A stretch of 7,445 bases of DNA from an uncultured Oscillospiraceae bacterium. Lineage in GTDB: Bacteria; Bacillota; Clostridia; Oscillospirales; Oscillospiraceae. The notes below the pieces were generated by a model, which was not told where the DNA came from, made no database searches, and worked only from the letters and a program-made list of their open reading frames with translations. The stretch lies in the NCBI GenBank assembly GCA_910579485.1, contig CAJTVO010000145.1, positions 1-7,445 on the forward strand, in the 5' to 3' direction. Position 1 is the stretch's first letter; each line of letters starts with the position of its first letter. Shown one piece after another: positions 1 to 5,949 of the stretch. The position numbers were made by a program, and so were the translations under genes.

Positions 1-26
1 CCACGTGGGACGGCCCTGCGCGCGGC

Positions 27-49
27 CATCTGTTCTGTCTTGACAGATG
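27..49. promoter_or_regulatory. Dyad over the -35 box of the integrase promoter (candidate operator)
   Basis: CATCTGT (27-33) is repeated inverted as ACAGATG (43-49). A second, nested dyad, TCTGTC (34-39) / GACAGA (42-47), shares the right arm. Both overlap the TTGACA at 40-45, so a bound dimer would block the -35 box. This is seen directly; that it is an operator is inference, and no regulator is identified. Confidence 0.35.
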
Positions 50-69
50 ATTTGCGGGTGTTCTATCGT
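40..69 (+). promoter_or_regulatory. Probable sigma-A promoter of the integrase gene
   Basis: A perfect -35 hexamer TTGACA (40-45) is followed after 18 bases by TATCGT (64-69), which matches 4 of 6 positions of TATAAT. Transcription would begin near 76, leaving a leader of about 50 nt made almost wholly of the 71-111 hairpin and the Shine-Dalgarno. The perfect -35 and the correct position support it; the -10 is weak. Confidence 0.5.
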
Positions 70-70
70 A

Positions 71-111
71 TTTTTATTGCGGCAAAATTTTCCAATTTTG
101 TCGAATAAAAA
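71..111. repeat. AT-rich inverted repeat / leader hairpin just before the integrase ribosome site
   Basis: The left arm (71-89) and right arm (94-111) pair over 18 positions around a TTCC loop (90-93). The only flaws are one bulged G (79) and one G-T pair (82/101), which becomes a G-U wobble in RNA. The inner part is CGGCAAAATT / AATTTTGTCG. It ends directly before GAGGAGG (112-118). It could be an RNA hairpin gating translation, an operator, or a recombinase core site next to its own gene. The structure is certain on paper; the role is open. Confidence 0.6.
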
Positions 112-126
112 GAGGAGGTATCATCC

Positions 127-1305
127 ATGTCCAGAAAGACCATTTTGCCCAACATCGCCTACGACACCCAGCGCCGCAGCTACTATGTGACCATCCGCCA
201 TACCCCCGAACCGGGAGGGCCCTCACGGCGGACGGTCCAATGCTACCCCACTCTGGAGCTGGCGATCCAGGCCCTGGACCGCCGGGGCGGGATGGATCTG
301 CTCAGCCGGGGGGAGGATCTGGAGAAGCTGACCGTAGGCCAATGGCTGACCTACTGGCTGGAGCAGATCATCAAGCCCAGCCGTTCCGCCAGCACCGTCC
401 ACGGCTACCACATGATCATCCGCAACCACCTCTCTCCGGGCCTGGGTACCATCCTGATGAACAAGCTGACCGCCGCCCAGATCCAGCAGTATCTCAACCG
501 GATGCAGGCAAAAGGCCTGTGTACCAACACCGTGCGCAAGCACTACATGGTCCTCCACAACGCGCTGGAGCACGCCAGGAAGCAGGAGCTGATCCTGCGC
601 AACGTCTCGGAACACGTGATCCTCCCCTCCGCCAGCGATCCCACCCACCACTTCTACGACTCGGAGACCATGGCCAAGCTCTTCGAGATCCTGGCGGGCA
701 CGTCTATGGAGCCAGTGGTAAAGCTTGCTGGCTATTTGGGGCTCAGACGGTCCGAGATCTGCGGCCTGAAGTGGAACCACGTGGACCTGGAGCAGAAGGT
801 CATCACCATCGCCGAGGCCCGTACCACGGTGAACGGCCGCCCGGTGAACAAGTCCACCAAGAACCGCTCCTCCATTCGCCGTCTGGGGTACGCGGGGCTG
901 GCGGATATCGAGGAGCTGATGGAGCGGCTGTGGCGGCGGCGTCAGGAGGACGTGGAGCGCCTGGGGGACGACTACGAGGACGGGGGCTACGTGATCTGCC
1001 ACAACGGCGGCCGCCCCTACCAGGCGGACTACCTGAGCAACCGGCTGCAGCGGATCCTGAGCAAGACGGAGCTGCCCTACGTGACCCTCCACGGGCTGCG
1101 GCACAGCTTCGCCAGCATTGCCAACAGCCAGAAGGTGCCCCTGTTCGGCATCAGCCGGGCCCTGGGGCACAGCAACACAAACACCACCTCCCGCATTTAC
1201 ATGCACCTCTTTGACGACACCCACCTGTCCGTGGTACAGGCGGTGGGAGAAGCCGTGGGCACCATCGGCCTCTCCGGGCCGATGAAGGAGCGGATGGCGG
1301 AATAA
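127..1305 (+). CDS. Tyrosine recombinase (phage/ICE-type site-specific integrase)
   Basis: A 392-residue site-specific recombinase that would cut and rejoin DNA through a 3'-phosphotyrosine link. The N-terminal part (about 5-55) resembles the small arm-binding domain of Tn916/phage integrases. Residues 68-165 form the SAM-like core-binding domain (LTVGQWLTYWLEQ). Residues 175-370 form the catalytic domain: Arg207 in GLRRSE, a beta-hairpin lysine (Lys242 or Lys245), His322 and Arg325 in LHGLRH, His348 in LGHSN, and nucleophile Tyr358 in SRIYMH. All catalytic residues are present and the length is normal for the family, so it should be active. The ATG at 127 sits 8 bases after AGAGGAGG (111-118). 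No excisionase, relaxase or phage gene is visible inside the window, and a strong hairpin closes the gene at 1313-1350, so it stands as a single transcription unit. Base composition resembles the neighbours, although its leader is AT-rich. The element it belongs to, if any, would lie to the left. Confidence 0.93.
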   Translation: MSRKTILPNIAYDTQRRSYYVTIRHTPEPGGPSRRTVQCYPTLELAIQALDRRGGMDLLSRGEDLEKLTVGQWLTYWLEQIIKPSRSASTVHGYHMIIRNHLSPGLGTILMNKLTAAQIQQYLNRMQAKGLCTNTVRKHYMVLHNALEHARKQELILRNVSEHVILPSASDPTHHFYDSETMAKLFEILAGTSMEPVVKLAGYLGLRRSEICGLKWNHVDLEQKVITIAEARTTVNGRPVNKSTKNRSSIRRLGYAGLADIEELMERLWRRRQEDVERLGDDYEDGGYVICHNGGRPYQADYLSNRLQRILSKTELPYVTLHGLRHSFASIANSQKVPLFGISRALGHSNTNTTSRIYMHLFDDTHLSVVQAVGEAVGTIGLSGPMKERMAE

Positions 1306-1312
1306 CGCGCCA

Positions 1313-1350
1313 AAAAGGGAGGGTCCGGCCAAAGCCGGACCCTCCCTTTT
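1313..1350. terminator. Bidirectional rho-independent terminator
   Basis: A perfect 17-bp stem (1313-1329 with 1334-1350) encloses the loop CAAA. The GC core GGGAGGGTCCGGC is flanked by AAAA on one side and TTTT on the other, so it can stop transcription on both strands. It lies 8 bases after the integrase stop and 14 bases past the rubredoxin stop, as expected for convergent genes. Confidence 0.92.
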
Positions 1351-1363
1351 AACGCGAAGAAAC

Positions 1364-1519
1364 TCAGGCGGCGGAGAACTGGTCCTTGCCCACGCCGCAC
1401 AGGGGGCACTCGAAATCCTCGGGCAGGTCCTCCCACTTGGTGCCGGGAGCGATGCCGTGATCGGGATCGCCCAGAGCCTCGTCGTACTCGTAACCGCAAA
1501 CGTCGCAAACATATTTCAT
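1364..1519 (-). CDS. Rubredoxin
   Basis: A 51-residue protein with the complete rubredoxin pattern: Cys5-x-x-Cys8-Gly near the N-terminus (MKYVCDVCGY) and Cys38-Pro-Leu-Cys41-Gly near the C-terminus. Four cysteine thiolates would bind one iron atom. The central PGTKWEDLPEDF segment (25-36) is the family's typical sequence, and 51 residues is close to the usual 52-54. It is a cytosolic one-electron carrier, which in anaerobes commonly feeds oxygen- or peroxide-reducing enzymes such as rubrerythrins and flavodiiron proteins; no such partner is in the window. The start is set by AAAGGAGG at 1528-1535, 8 bases upstream. It lies about 90 bases downstream of the exporter operon on the same strand and appears to have its own promoter. 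A strong hairpin ends the unit. The reading is secure; the partner is unknown. Confidence 0.95.
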   Translation of the reverse strand: MKYVCDVCGYEYDEALGDPDHGIAPGTKWEDLPEDFECPLCGVGKDQFSAA

Positions 1520-1551
1520 GGTAGATTCCTCCTTTGATGAATTGTACCCTT

Positions 1552-1581
1552 AGTATATCCAATTTAGACCGATTTTGTCTG
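1552..1581 (-). promoter_or_regulatory. Possible sigma-A promoter of the rubredoxin gene
   Basis: Reading on the - strand, TATACT (1557-1552) matches 5 of 6 positions of the -10 consensus. With an 18-base spacer, CAGACA (1581-1576) gives a 4-of-6 -35 box. The start would fall near 1545, about 26 bases before the start codon, leaving room for the AAAGGAGG site. The -35 is imperfect. No hairpin terminator is visible between the exporter stop at 1610 and this point, so readthrough from upstream may also supply the transcript. Confidence 0.45.
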
Positions 1582-1609
1582 TTGCATATCCCACATTCTG
1601 AAAAACCGG

Positions 1610-3502
1610 TCAGCTCAATTCCGCCTGGCCTGTATACAGCTGGTAATATTTTCCGTTCTGGGTAATGAGATCGTCATGGTCACCCCGCTCGATGATCTCC
1701 CCCTGCTCCAGGACCATGATGGCCTTGGCGTTGCGGACGGTGGACAGGCGGTGGGCGATGACGAACACGGTCCGGTCCGCCATGAGGCCGTCCATGCCCT
1801 TCTCGATGAGGCGCTCCGTCCGGGTGTCGATGGAACTGGTGGCCTCGTCCAGGATCAGCACCGGCGGGTCCGCCACGGCGGCCCGGGCGATGGCCAGCAG
1901 CTGCCGCTCCCCCTGGCTGAGGCTGCCGCCGTCGCCGGTGATCCAGGTGTCGTAGCCGTCGGGGAGGTGGCTGATGAAGGTATCCGCGTTGGCCAGTTTG
2001 GCCGCCGCCCGGACCTCCTCGTCGGTGGCGTCCAGCTTGCCGTAGCGGATGTTGTCGGCAATGGTGCCGGTGAAGAGGTGGGTGTCCTGGAGGACGATGC
2101 CCAGGGAGCGGCGCAGACTCTCCTTCCGGATGTCCCGGACGTCGATGCCGTCGTAGGTGATCAGGCCGCTTTCAATCTCATAGAACCGGTTGATGAGGTT
2201 GGTGATGGTGGTCTTCCCCGCGCCGGTGGAGCCCACGAAGGCGATCTTCTGTCCCGGCTTGGCGTAGAGGGAAATGCCGTGGAGGATGGTCTTCTCCGGC
2301 ACGTAGCGGAACACCACGTCCTGGAAGCGCACGTCGCCCCTGAGGGGCACCAGCTCCCCGTCCGGCTTCTTCCAGGCCCAGCCGTCGCTGCGGCCCGCCG
2401 TCTCGGTCAGGGTGCCGTTGGCGGCGCGGTTGACGTGGACCAGAGTGGTTCTGCCCTCGTCCACCTCCGGAGGAGTCTCCATCACCTCGAACACCCGCTC
2501 TGTCCCGGCGATGGCGGCCAGGATGTTGTTCACCTGCTGGCTCACCTGACTGATAGGCTGGCTCACCTGACGGGTATACTGAAGGTATACTACCAGGGAG
2601 CCCAGGTCCAGGCCGAAGGCGATGGACAGCAGCGCCCCCACGCAGCAGGTCAGAGCATAGTTGATGTGGCTGATGTTGCCCATGGCGGGCATCATGGCCC
2701 CGGCGAAGGACTGAGCGTTGGTGGCGCTGCGGCGGTAGCGCACATTGCGCTCCTGGAAGCCCGCCTTGGCCTTGGCCTCGTGGTTGAAGACCTTGATGAC
2801 CTTCTGTCCCTCGATCATTTCTTCGATATAACCGTTGACCTCGCCCAGGTCCTTCTGCTGGGCCATGAAGTACCGGCGGGAGCGCTTGCCCACGGTCATG
2901 ATGACCACCAGCATCAGTCCCAGGGAGAACACCGTCACCAGGAAGAGGATCGGGCTGAGGTACAGCATCATGGCCACCACGCCCGCAAAGGTCAGCACCC
3001 CGGAGACCAGGGAGATCATGCCGTTTTGCAGGATCTCGGTGAGAGTGTCGATGTCGTTGGTGTAGCGGCTCATGAGCTCGCCATGGGTGTGGGTGTCAAA
3101 GTAGCTCAGAGGCAGGTCCTGCATTTTGGCGAACAGGTCCCGGCGGATGGAGTGGGTGGCCTTCTGGGCCACGTGGACCATGACGCGGGAGTAGGTGTAG
3201 CTGAGCAGCGCCGCGCAGATATAAATGCAGGCCATGAACACCAGGGTCCGGGCCAGCCGGGGGTAGTCCCCGGGGACGATGCAGTCGTCGATCAGGGGAC
3301 GGAGCATATAGGAGCCGCCGATGGAGCAGACCGTATTCAGCACCAGGCATACCGCCACCAGAAGCAGCAGCCACTTCGACCGCCCGATATAGCCCATGAG
3401 GGTGCCGATGGTCTTGCGGGTATCCTTGGGCTTCTGGAAGCCCCCTCCGGGACCGCCGTGGCCTCCGGGGCCGTGAGGCCCTCGTCTTCTTGCTTCAGCC
3501 AT
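1610..3502 (-). CDS. Heterodimeric ABC multidrug exporter, consensus-site subunit (BmrD/LmrD/TM288-like)
   Basis: A 630-residue half-transporter: Gly/His/Pro/Arg-rich cytosolic N-terminus (about 5-22), six membrane helices (about 40-330), then a nucleotide-binding domain (about 390-625). Walker A GSTGAGKTT is at 424-432, Q-loop Gln472, signature LSQGE 528-532, Walker B VLILDE with catalytic Glu553, and switch His584. All hydrolysis residues are intact, so this half supplies the working ATP site, paired with the VSGGQ signature of the upstream gene's product. Its own variant signature LSQGE faces the partner's degenerate site, as in TM287/288. An extra segment of about 40 residues (349-388, containing GWAWKKPDGE) joins the membrane and ATPase domains; similar inserts occur in clostridial relatives. 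The start is the ATG at 3502, with AGGAGGGG about 10 bases upstream and an 8-base overlap with the preceding gene. An ATG 51 bases earlier lies deeper inside that gene and was not chosen. The substrate is not predictable from sequence. Confidence 0.93.
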   Translation of the reverse strand: MAEARRRGPHGPGGHGGPGGGFQKPKDTRKTIGTLMGYIGRSKWLLLLVAVCLVLNTVCSIGGSYMLRPLIDDCIVPGDYPRLARTLVFMACIYICAALLSYTYSRVMVHVAQKATHSIRRDLFAKMQDLPLSYFDTHTHGELMSRYTNDIDTLTEILQNGMISLVSGVLTFAGVVAMMLYLSPILFLVTVFSLGLMLVVIMTVGKRSRRYFMAQQKDLGEVNGYIEEMIEGQKVIKVFNHEAKAKAGFQERNVRYRRSATNAQSFAGAMMPAMGNISHINYALTCCVGALLSIAFGLDLGSLVVYLQYTRQVSQPISQVSQQVNNILAAIAGTERVFEVMETPPEVDEGRTTLVHVNRAANGTLTETAGRSDGWAWKKPDGELVPLRGDVRFQDVVFRYVPEKTILHGISLYAKPGQKIAFVGSTGAGKTTITNLINRFYEIESGLITYDGIDVRDIRKESLRRSLGIVLQDTHLFTGTIADNIRYGKLDATDEEVRAAAKLANADTFISHLPDGYDTWITGDGGSLSQGERQLLAIARAAVADPPVLILDEATSSIDTRTERLIEKGMDGLMADRTVFVIAHRLSTVRNAKAIMVLEQGEIIERGDHDDLITQNGKYYQLYTGQAELS

Positions 3503-5231
3503 TGATACTCGCCCCCTCCTGCTGGGACTGGTAGACGTCCCGGTAAATTTCACTGGTCTTCATCAATTCCTCGTGGGTCCCGGCGTCCGCCACCCGCCCA
3601 TCGTCCATGACCACGATCAGATCCGCGTCCATGACGGAGACGATCCGCTGGGCGATGATGATCTTGGTGGTGTCCGGCAGCCGGGTCCGGAAGGCCGCCC
3701 GGATCCTGGCGTCGGTGGCGGTGTCCACCGCGCTGGTGCTGTCGTCCAGAATCAGCACCTTGGGCTTTTTCAGGATGGCCCGGGCGATGCACAGCCGCTG
3801 CTTCTGGCCGCCGGAGACGTTCACGCCCCCCTGGCCCAGGTCGGTGTCGTAGCCGTCGGGCATCTTGTGGATGAACTCGGCGGCGCAGGCGGCCTCGCAG
3901 GCGGCTTCCATGTCCGCGGCGGCGGCGTTCTCATTGCCCCACAGCAGATTTTCCCGGATAGTACCGGAAAACAGGGTGTTTTTTTGCAGGACCATGCTCA
4001 CCGCGTCCCGCAGATGCTCCATGGTGTAGTCCTGGACCGGCCTGCCGCCCACCCGGACGGCGCCCTCCTGGGCCTCGTAGAGCCGGGGAATGAGCTGTAC
4101 CAGGGTGGACTTGGCGGAACCGGTGCCGCCGATGACGCCCACAGTCATGCCGCTCCTGATGTGGAGGTCGATATCCCGGAGGTTCCATTTCTCCGAGCCG
4201 CCGTTGTACTTGAAGGACACGTGGTCAAAGTCCACGGAGCCGTCGGCCACCGTAAGGCCGGGGGAAGCGGAGCCGTCTGTGATGTCCGGGACCTCGTCCA
4301 GCACCTCCGCCACGCGCTTGGCGCAGGCAACGGCCCGGGTGAGCATCATCATAATCATGGAGACCATCATCAGGCTCATGAGTACCTGGGTGATATAGGT
4401 GAAGAAGGTGGACAGCAGGCCCACCTCCAGATCTCCGGCCTGGACCAGGGGCGCGCCGTACCACATGACGGCGATGATGGTGCCGTAGGTGATGAGCATC
4501 ATAACGGGCATGTTCATCACCACGAACCCGAAGGCCCGCTCGGAGGTGGAGCGGAGGGCGTCGTTCCGCTGGCGGAACTTCTCCTCCTCGTAGTCCTCCC
4601 GGACGAAGGATTTCACCACCCGGATGCCGGAGAGGTTCTCCTGCACCGCCAGGTTCACGTCGTCGGTGCGCTCCTGGAGGCTGCTGAACATGGGGCTGAC
4701 ATGCTTGACGATCAGGCCGATCAGGACCAGCAGCAGGGGCATAGCGAACAGGAACACCCGGCTGAGCTTCAAGCTGATGGAGACGGCCAGCACCAGGGCG
4801 GAGATCAGCATCACCGGAGCCCGGACCAGCAGGCGCATCCCCATCATCAGGGACATTTGCAGCATGTTGCAGTCGTTGGTCAGCCGGGTCACCAGGGAGG
4901 CGGTGGAGAACTTCTCGATGTTCCGGAAGGAAAAGTCCTGGATGTGGTCGTACTGGGCCTGGCGCAGGTTGGCGCCGAAGCCCTGGCCCGCCCGGGAGGA
5001 GAAGACTGCCGACCCGATGCCCAGGGACATGGACACCAGGGCCATCAGCACCATCAGCGCCCCCCGGGACAGGATGTAGCCAGTATCGCCGGAGGGGATG
5101 CCGGTGTCCACGATATCCGCCATTACCAGAGGGAGCAGCAGCTCAAACACCGCCTCGCAGGCGGAGCAGAGCACGCCGAAGACGATCCACTTTCGGTATC
5201 CCCTGGTGTATGGCCAGAGTTTTTGTATCAT
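3495..5231 (-). CDS. Heterodimeric ABC multidrug exporter, degenerate-site subunit (BmrC/LmrC/TM287-like)
   Basis: A 578-residue half-transporter with six predicted membrane helices (about 15-300) and a nucleotide-binding domain (about 330-570). Walker A reads GGTGSAKST (368-376), with Ala373 where a Gly is usual. Q-loop is Gln416, signature VSGGQ 472-476 is canonical, and Walker B is VLILDD, with Asp497 replacing the catalytic Glu. The switch position in IIIAQRI is Gln528 instead of His. These losses are the known marks of the non-hydrolysing site of heterodimeric exporters (TM287, BmrC), so it is a true partner of the next gene, not a decayed one. Its start codon overlaps the marR stop in an ATGA junction, and its stop overlaps the next gene by 8 bases, which points to translational coupling and balanced subunit supply. 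The ribosome site GCGAGGT (5241-5247) lies inside marR. Likely role: drug or toxic-compound efflux at the cytoplasmic membrane; lipid or peptide export cannot be excluded. Confidence 0.93.
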   Translation of the reverse strand: MIQKLWPYTRGYRKWIVFGVLCSACEAVFELLLPLVMADIVDTGIPSGDTGYILSRGALMVLMALVSMSLGIGSAVFSSRAGQGFGANLRQAQYDHIQDFSFRNIEKFSTASLVTRLTNDCNMLQMSLMMGMRLLVRAPVMLISALVLAVSISLKLSRVFLFAMPLLLVLIGLIVKHVSPMFSSLQERTDDVNLAVQENLSGIRVVKSFVREDYEEEKFRQRNDALRSTSERAFGFVVMNMPVMMLITYGTIIAVMWYGAPLVQAGDLEVGLLSTFFTYITQVLMSLMMVSMIMMMLTRAVACAKRVAEVLDEVPDITDGSASPGLTVADGSVDFDHVSFKYNGGSEKWNLRDIDLHIRSGMTVGVIGGTGSAKSTLVQLIPRLYEAQEGAVRVGGRPVQDYTMEHLRDAVSMVLQKNTLFSGTIRENLLWGNENAAAADMEAACEAACAAEFIHKMPDGYDTDLGQGGVNVSGGQKQRLCIARAILKKPKVLILDDSTSAVDTATDARIRAAFRTRLPDTTKIIIAQRIVSVMDADLIVVMDDGRVADAGTHEELMKTSEIYRDVYQSQQEGASING

Positions 5232-5677
5232 AGGTTGTTTACCTCGCTTTCCAGAGTTTCGATGATGCGGGAGAGCAGGTCCCGCAGAGCCGTCTCCTCC
5301 TCTTCCGAGAGGATGCTGGCGTACCGCCGCCCGGTGTTGGACATGACGGCCCGAAAGGCATCCACCCGCGCCTGTCCGGCCTCGGTGAGGCTGACCAGAC
5401 GGCAGCGCCCGTCGGTGGGGCTGGCCCGCCGGGTGATGCAGCCCTTTTCCTCCAGGCGGCTGACGATCCCGTTGACGGTGGAGGGCTTCAGATGCAGCTC
5501 CTTCTCCAGCTCCCGCTGGTTCACCGCCAGGTCGCCCTGATGAGCCAGATACAACAGCACGTGGGATTGGACAGGCGTCACGTCGTACCCGTCCCGGCGC
5601 AGCAGCTTCTCGTTATACCGCATCCCAAGGTGGGCACAGTAGCCAATCATACGCCCCAGATCGGGCTCCCTTTCCAT
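5228..5677 (-). CDS. MarR-family transcriptional regulator of the exporter operon
   Basis: A 149-residue winged-helix protein of normal MarR length. Helical dimerisation segments lie at about 5-28 and 105-148. The DNA-reading helix is about 64-77 (KPSTVNGIVSRLEE), and the wing is about 82-98 (TRRASPTDGRCRLVSLT) with the Asp89/Arg91 pair typical of the family. Such proteins bind palindromic sites as dimers and usually repress, releasing DNA when a small molecule or oxidant reaches them. It is the first gene of the operon and its stop overlaps the first exporter gene (ATGA). Its own promoter carries TTAGC-type dyads on the -10 box, so autorepression with induction by an exported compound is the natural reading. 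Two cysteines (Cys14, Cys80) and Cys92 in the wing could sense thiol stress, but that is speculative. The start ATG follows GGGAGAGGGGGG, about 7 bases upstream. The ligand is unknown. Confidence 0.93.
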   Translation of the reverse strand: MEREPDLGRMIGYCAHLGMRYNEKLLRRDGYDVTPVQSHVLLYLAHQGDLAVNQRELEKELHLKPSTVNGIVSRLEEKGCITRRASPTDGRCRLVSLTEAGQARVDAFRAVMSNTGRRYASILSEEEETALRDLLSRIIETLESEVNNL

Positions 5678-5704
5678 GAGTTTTCCCCCCTCTCCCGCCG
5701 TATC

Positions 5705-5733
5705 GTTAGCATACTTATTTTTAGCGTGCTAAC
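5705..5733. promoter_or_regulatory. Tandem MarR operator dyads
   Basis: TTAGCGTGCTAA (5721-5732) is a 12-base dyad with 5-bp perfect arms. Fifteen bases away, TTAGCATACTTA (5706-5717) is a weaker copy in the same register. The outer half-sites also form GTTAGCA (5705-5711) / TGCTAAC (5727-5733). The stronger copy touches the -10 box and the weaker covers the start-site region, as expected for repression by MarR dimers. The assignment to this MarR is inference from position. Confidence 0.72.
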
Positions 5734-5760
5734 TATACACCATATCCTGCCAGGAGTCAA
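5732..5760 (-). promoter_or_regulatory. Sigma-A promoter of the marR-exporter operon
   Basis: On the - strand, TTGACT (5760-5755) and TATAGT (5737-5732) are separated by 17 bases, and each matches 5 of 6 consensus positions. Upstream bases 5761-5787 are rich in A-tracts and could act as an UP element. The start would lie near 5725, inside the operator region, giving a leader of about 48 nt before the marR ATG. No other promoter is needed for the three genes. Confidence 0.8.
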
Positions 5761-5823
5761 GGATGGTTTTTGAATGATTTTTTAACCCTCTGTGAATATT
5801 TCGTGAATTGTGGAGCGGCCCCG

Positions 5824-5852
5824 TTGACTTTTGGTTTTTGGTATATTATCAT
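5824..5852 (+). promoter_or_regulatory. Orphan sigma-A-like promoter pointing right
   Basis: TTGACT (5824-5829) and TATCAT (5847-5852) stand 17 bases apart, each 5 of 6 to consensus. It points away from marR and towards the hairpin at 5903-5938, with no protein gene on that strand. It may drive a short untranslated RNA. This rests on hexamer match and spacing only. Confidence 0.45.
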
Positions 5853-5858
5853 GGCATT

Positions 5859-5938
5859 GTTCAGCAATGAATTCTCTCTTTTCTCCCTCTCTCTCTTTTC
5901 GACAAAAGCCCCCTGACCTCACGGTCAGGGGGCTTTTG
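5859..5938 (+). ncRNA. Candidate small RNA with a CU-rich tract and terminator hairpin
   Basis: If the promoter at 5824-5852 is used, the transcript would start near 5859 and end at the hairpin 5903-5938, about 80 nt. It would consist of a short 5' part, an unbroken pyrimidine run of 29 bases (5872-5900) and a 16-bp stem-loop followed by few U residues. Bases 5879-5891 can pair with 13 consecutive bases of the marR leader (5682-5694) covering its ribosome site, using two G-U pairs. Such CU tracts can also pair with other purine-rich ribosome sites, so the target is uncertain. No conserved RNA family is recognised. Equally possible is that this is only spacer DNA plus the terminator of the cortex-lytic gene. 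Confidence 0.3.
5903..5938. terminator. Rho-independent terminator (downstream of the LysM-GH18 gene, usable on both strands)
   Basis: A perfect 16-bp stem (5903-5918 with 5923-5938) with loop TCAC and a GC core AGCCCCCTGACC, flanked by AAAA and TTTT. It lies 11 bases beyond the stop codon of the - strand gene ending at 5950. On the + strand it would end any transcript arriving from 5859. Confidence 0.88.
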
Positions 5939-5949
5939 CCATCGCGATA

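Noticed and set aside
1..39. CCACGTGG palindrome and GC-rich bases at the left edge
   Set aside because: An 8-base palindrome in GC-rich DNA is unremarkable, and no coding end or RNA gene can be recognised in so short a stretch.
223..1512. 429-codon open frame on the - strand opposite the integrase
   Set aside because: No family features, and it reads through the rubredoxin gene and the terminator out of frame. The + strand integrase has all catalytic residues.
3503..3553. An upstream ATG that would lengthen the second exporter subunit by 17 residues
   Set aside because: It lies deeper in the preceding gene and lacks a good ribosome site, and the added residues are not family-like. The ATG at 3502 has AGGAGGGG and an 8-base overlap.
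3495..5231. Loss of catalytic Glu and switch His as a sign of a decayed ABC gene
   Set aside because: Asp and Gln at these places, with an intact signature and an intact partner, are the normal pattern of heterodimeric exporters with one degenerate site.
1676..5540. Very long open frames on the + strand opposite the exporter genes (1676-3505 and 3573-5540)
   Set aside because: Their predicted proteins are low-complexity, rich in Gly/His/Val/Asp with no domain, as expected from the antisense of GC-rich codons. The - strand reading gives complete ABC motifs.
5851..5916. A 21-codon ORF beginning in the TATCAT box, and a second ATG at 5868
   Set aside because: No ribosome site; the first ATG overlaps the -10 box and would not be transcribed from that promoter. 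Low-complexity Ser/Phe/Leu composition comes from the pyrimidine run.
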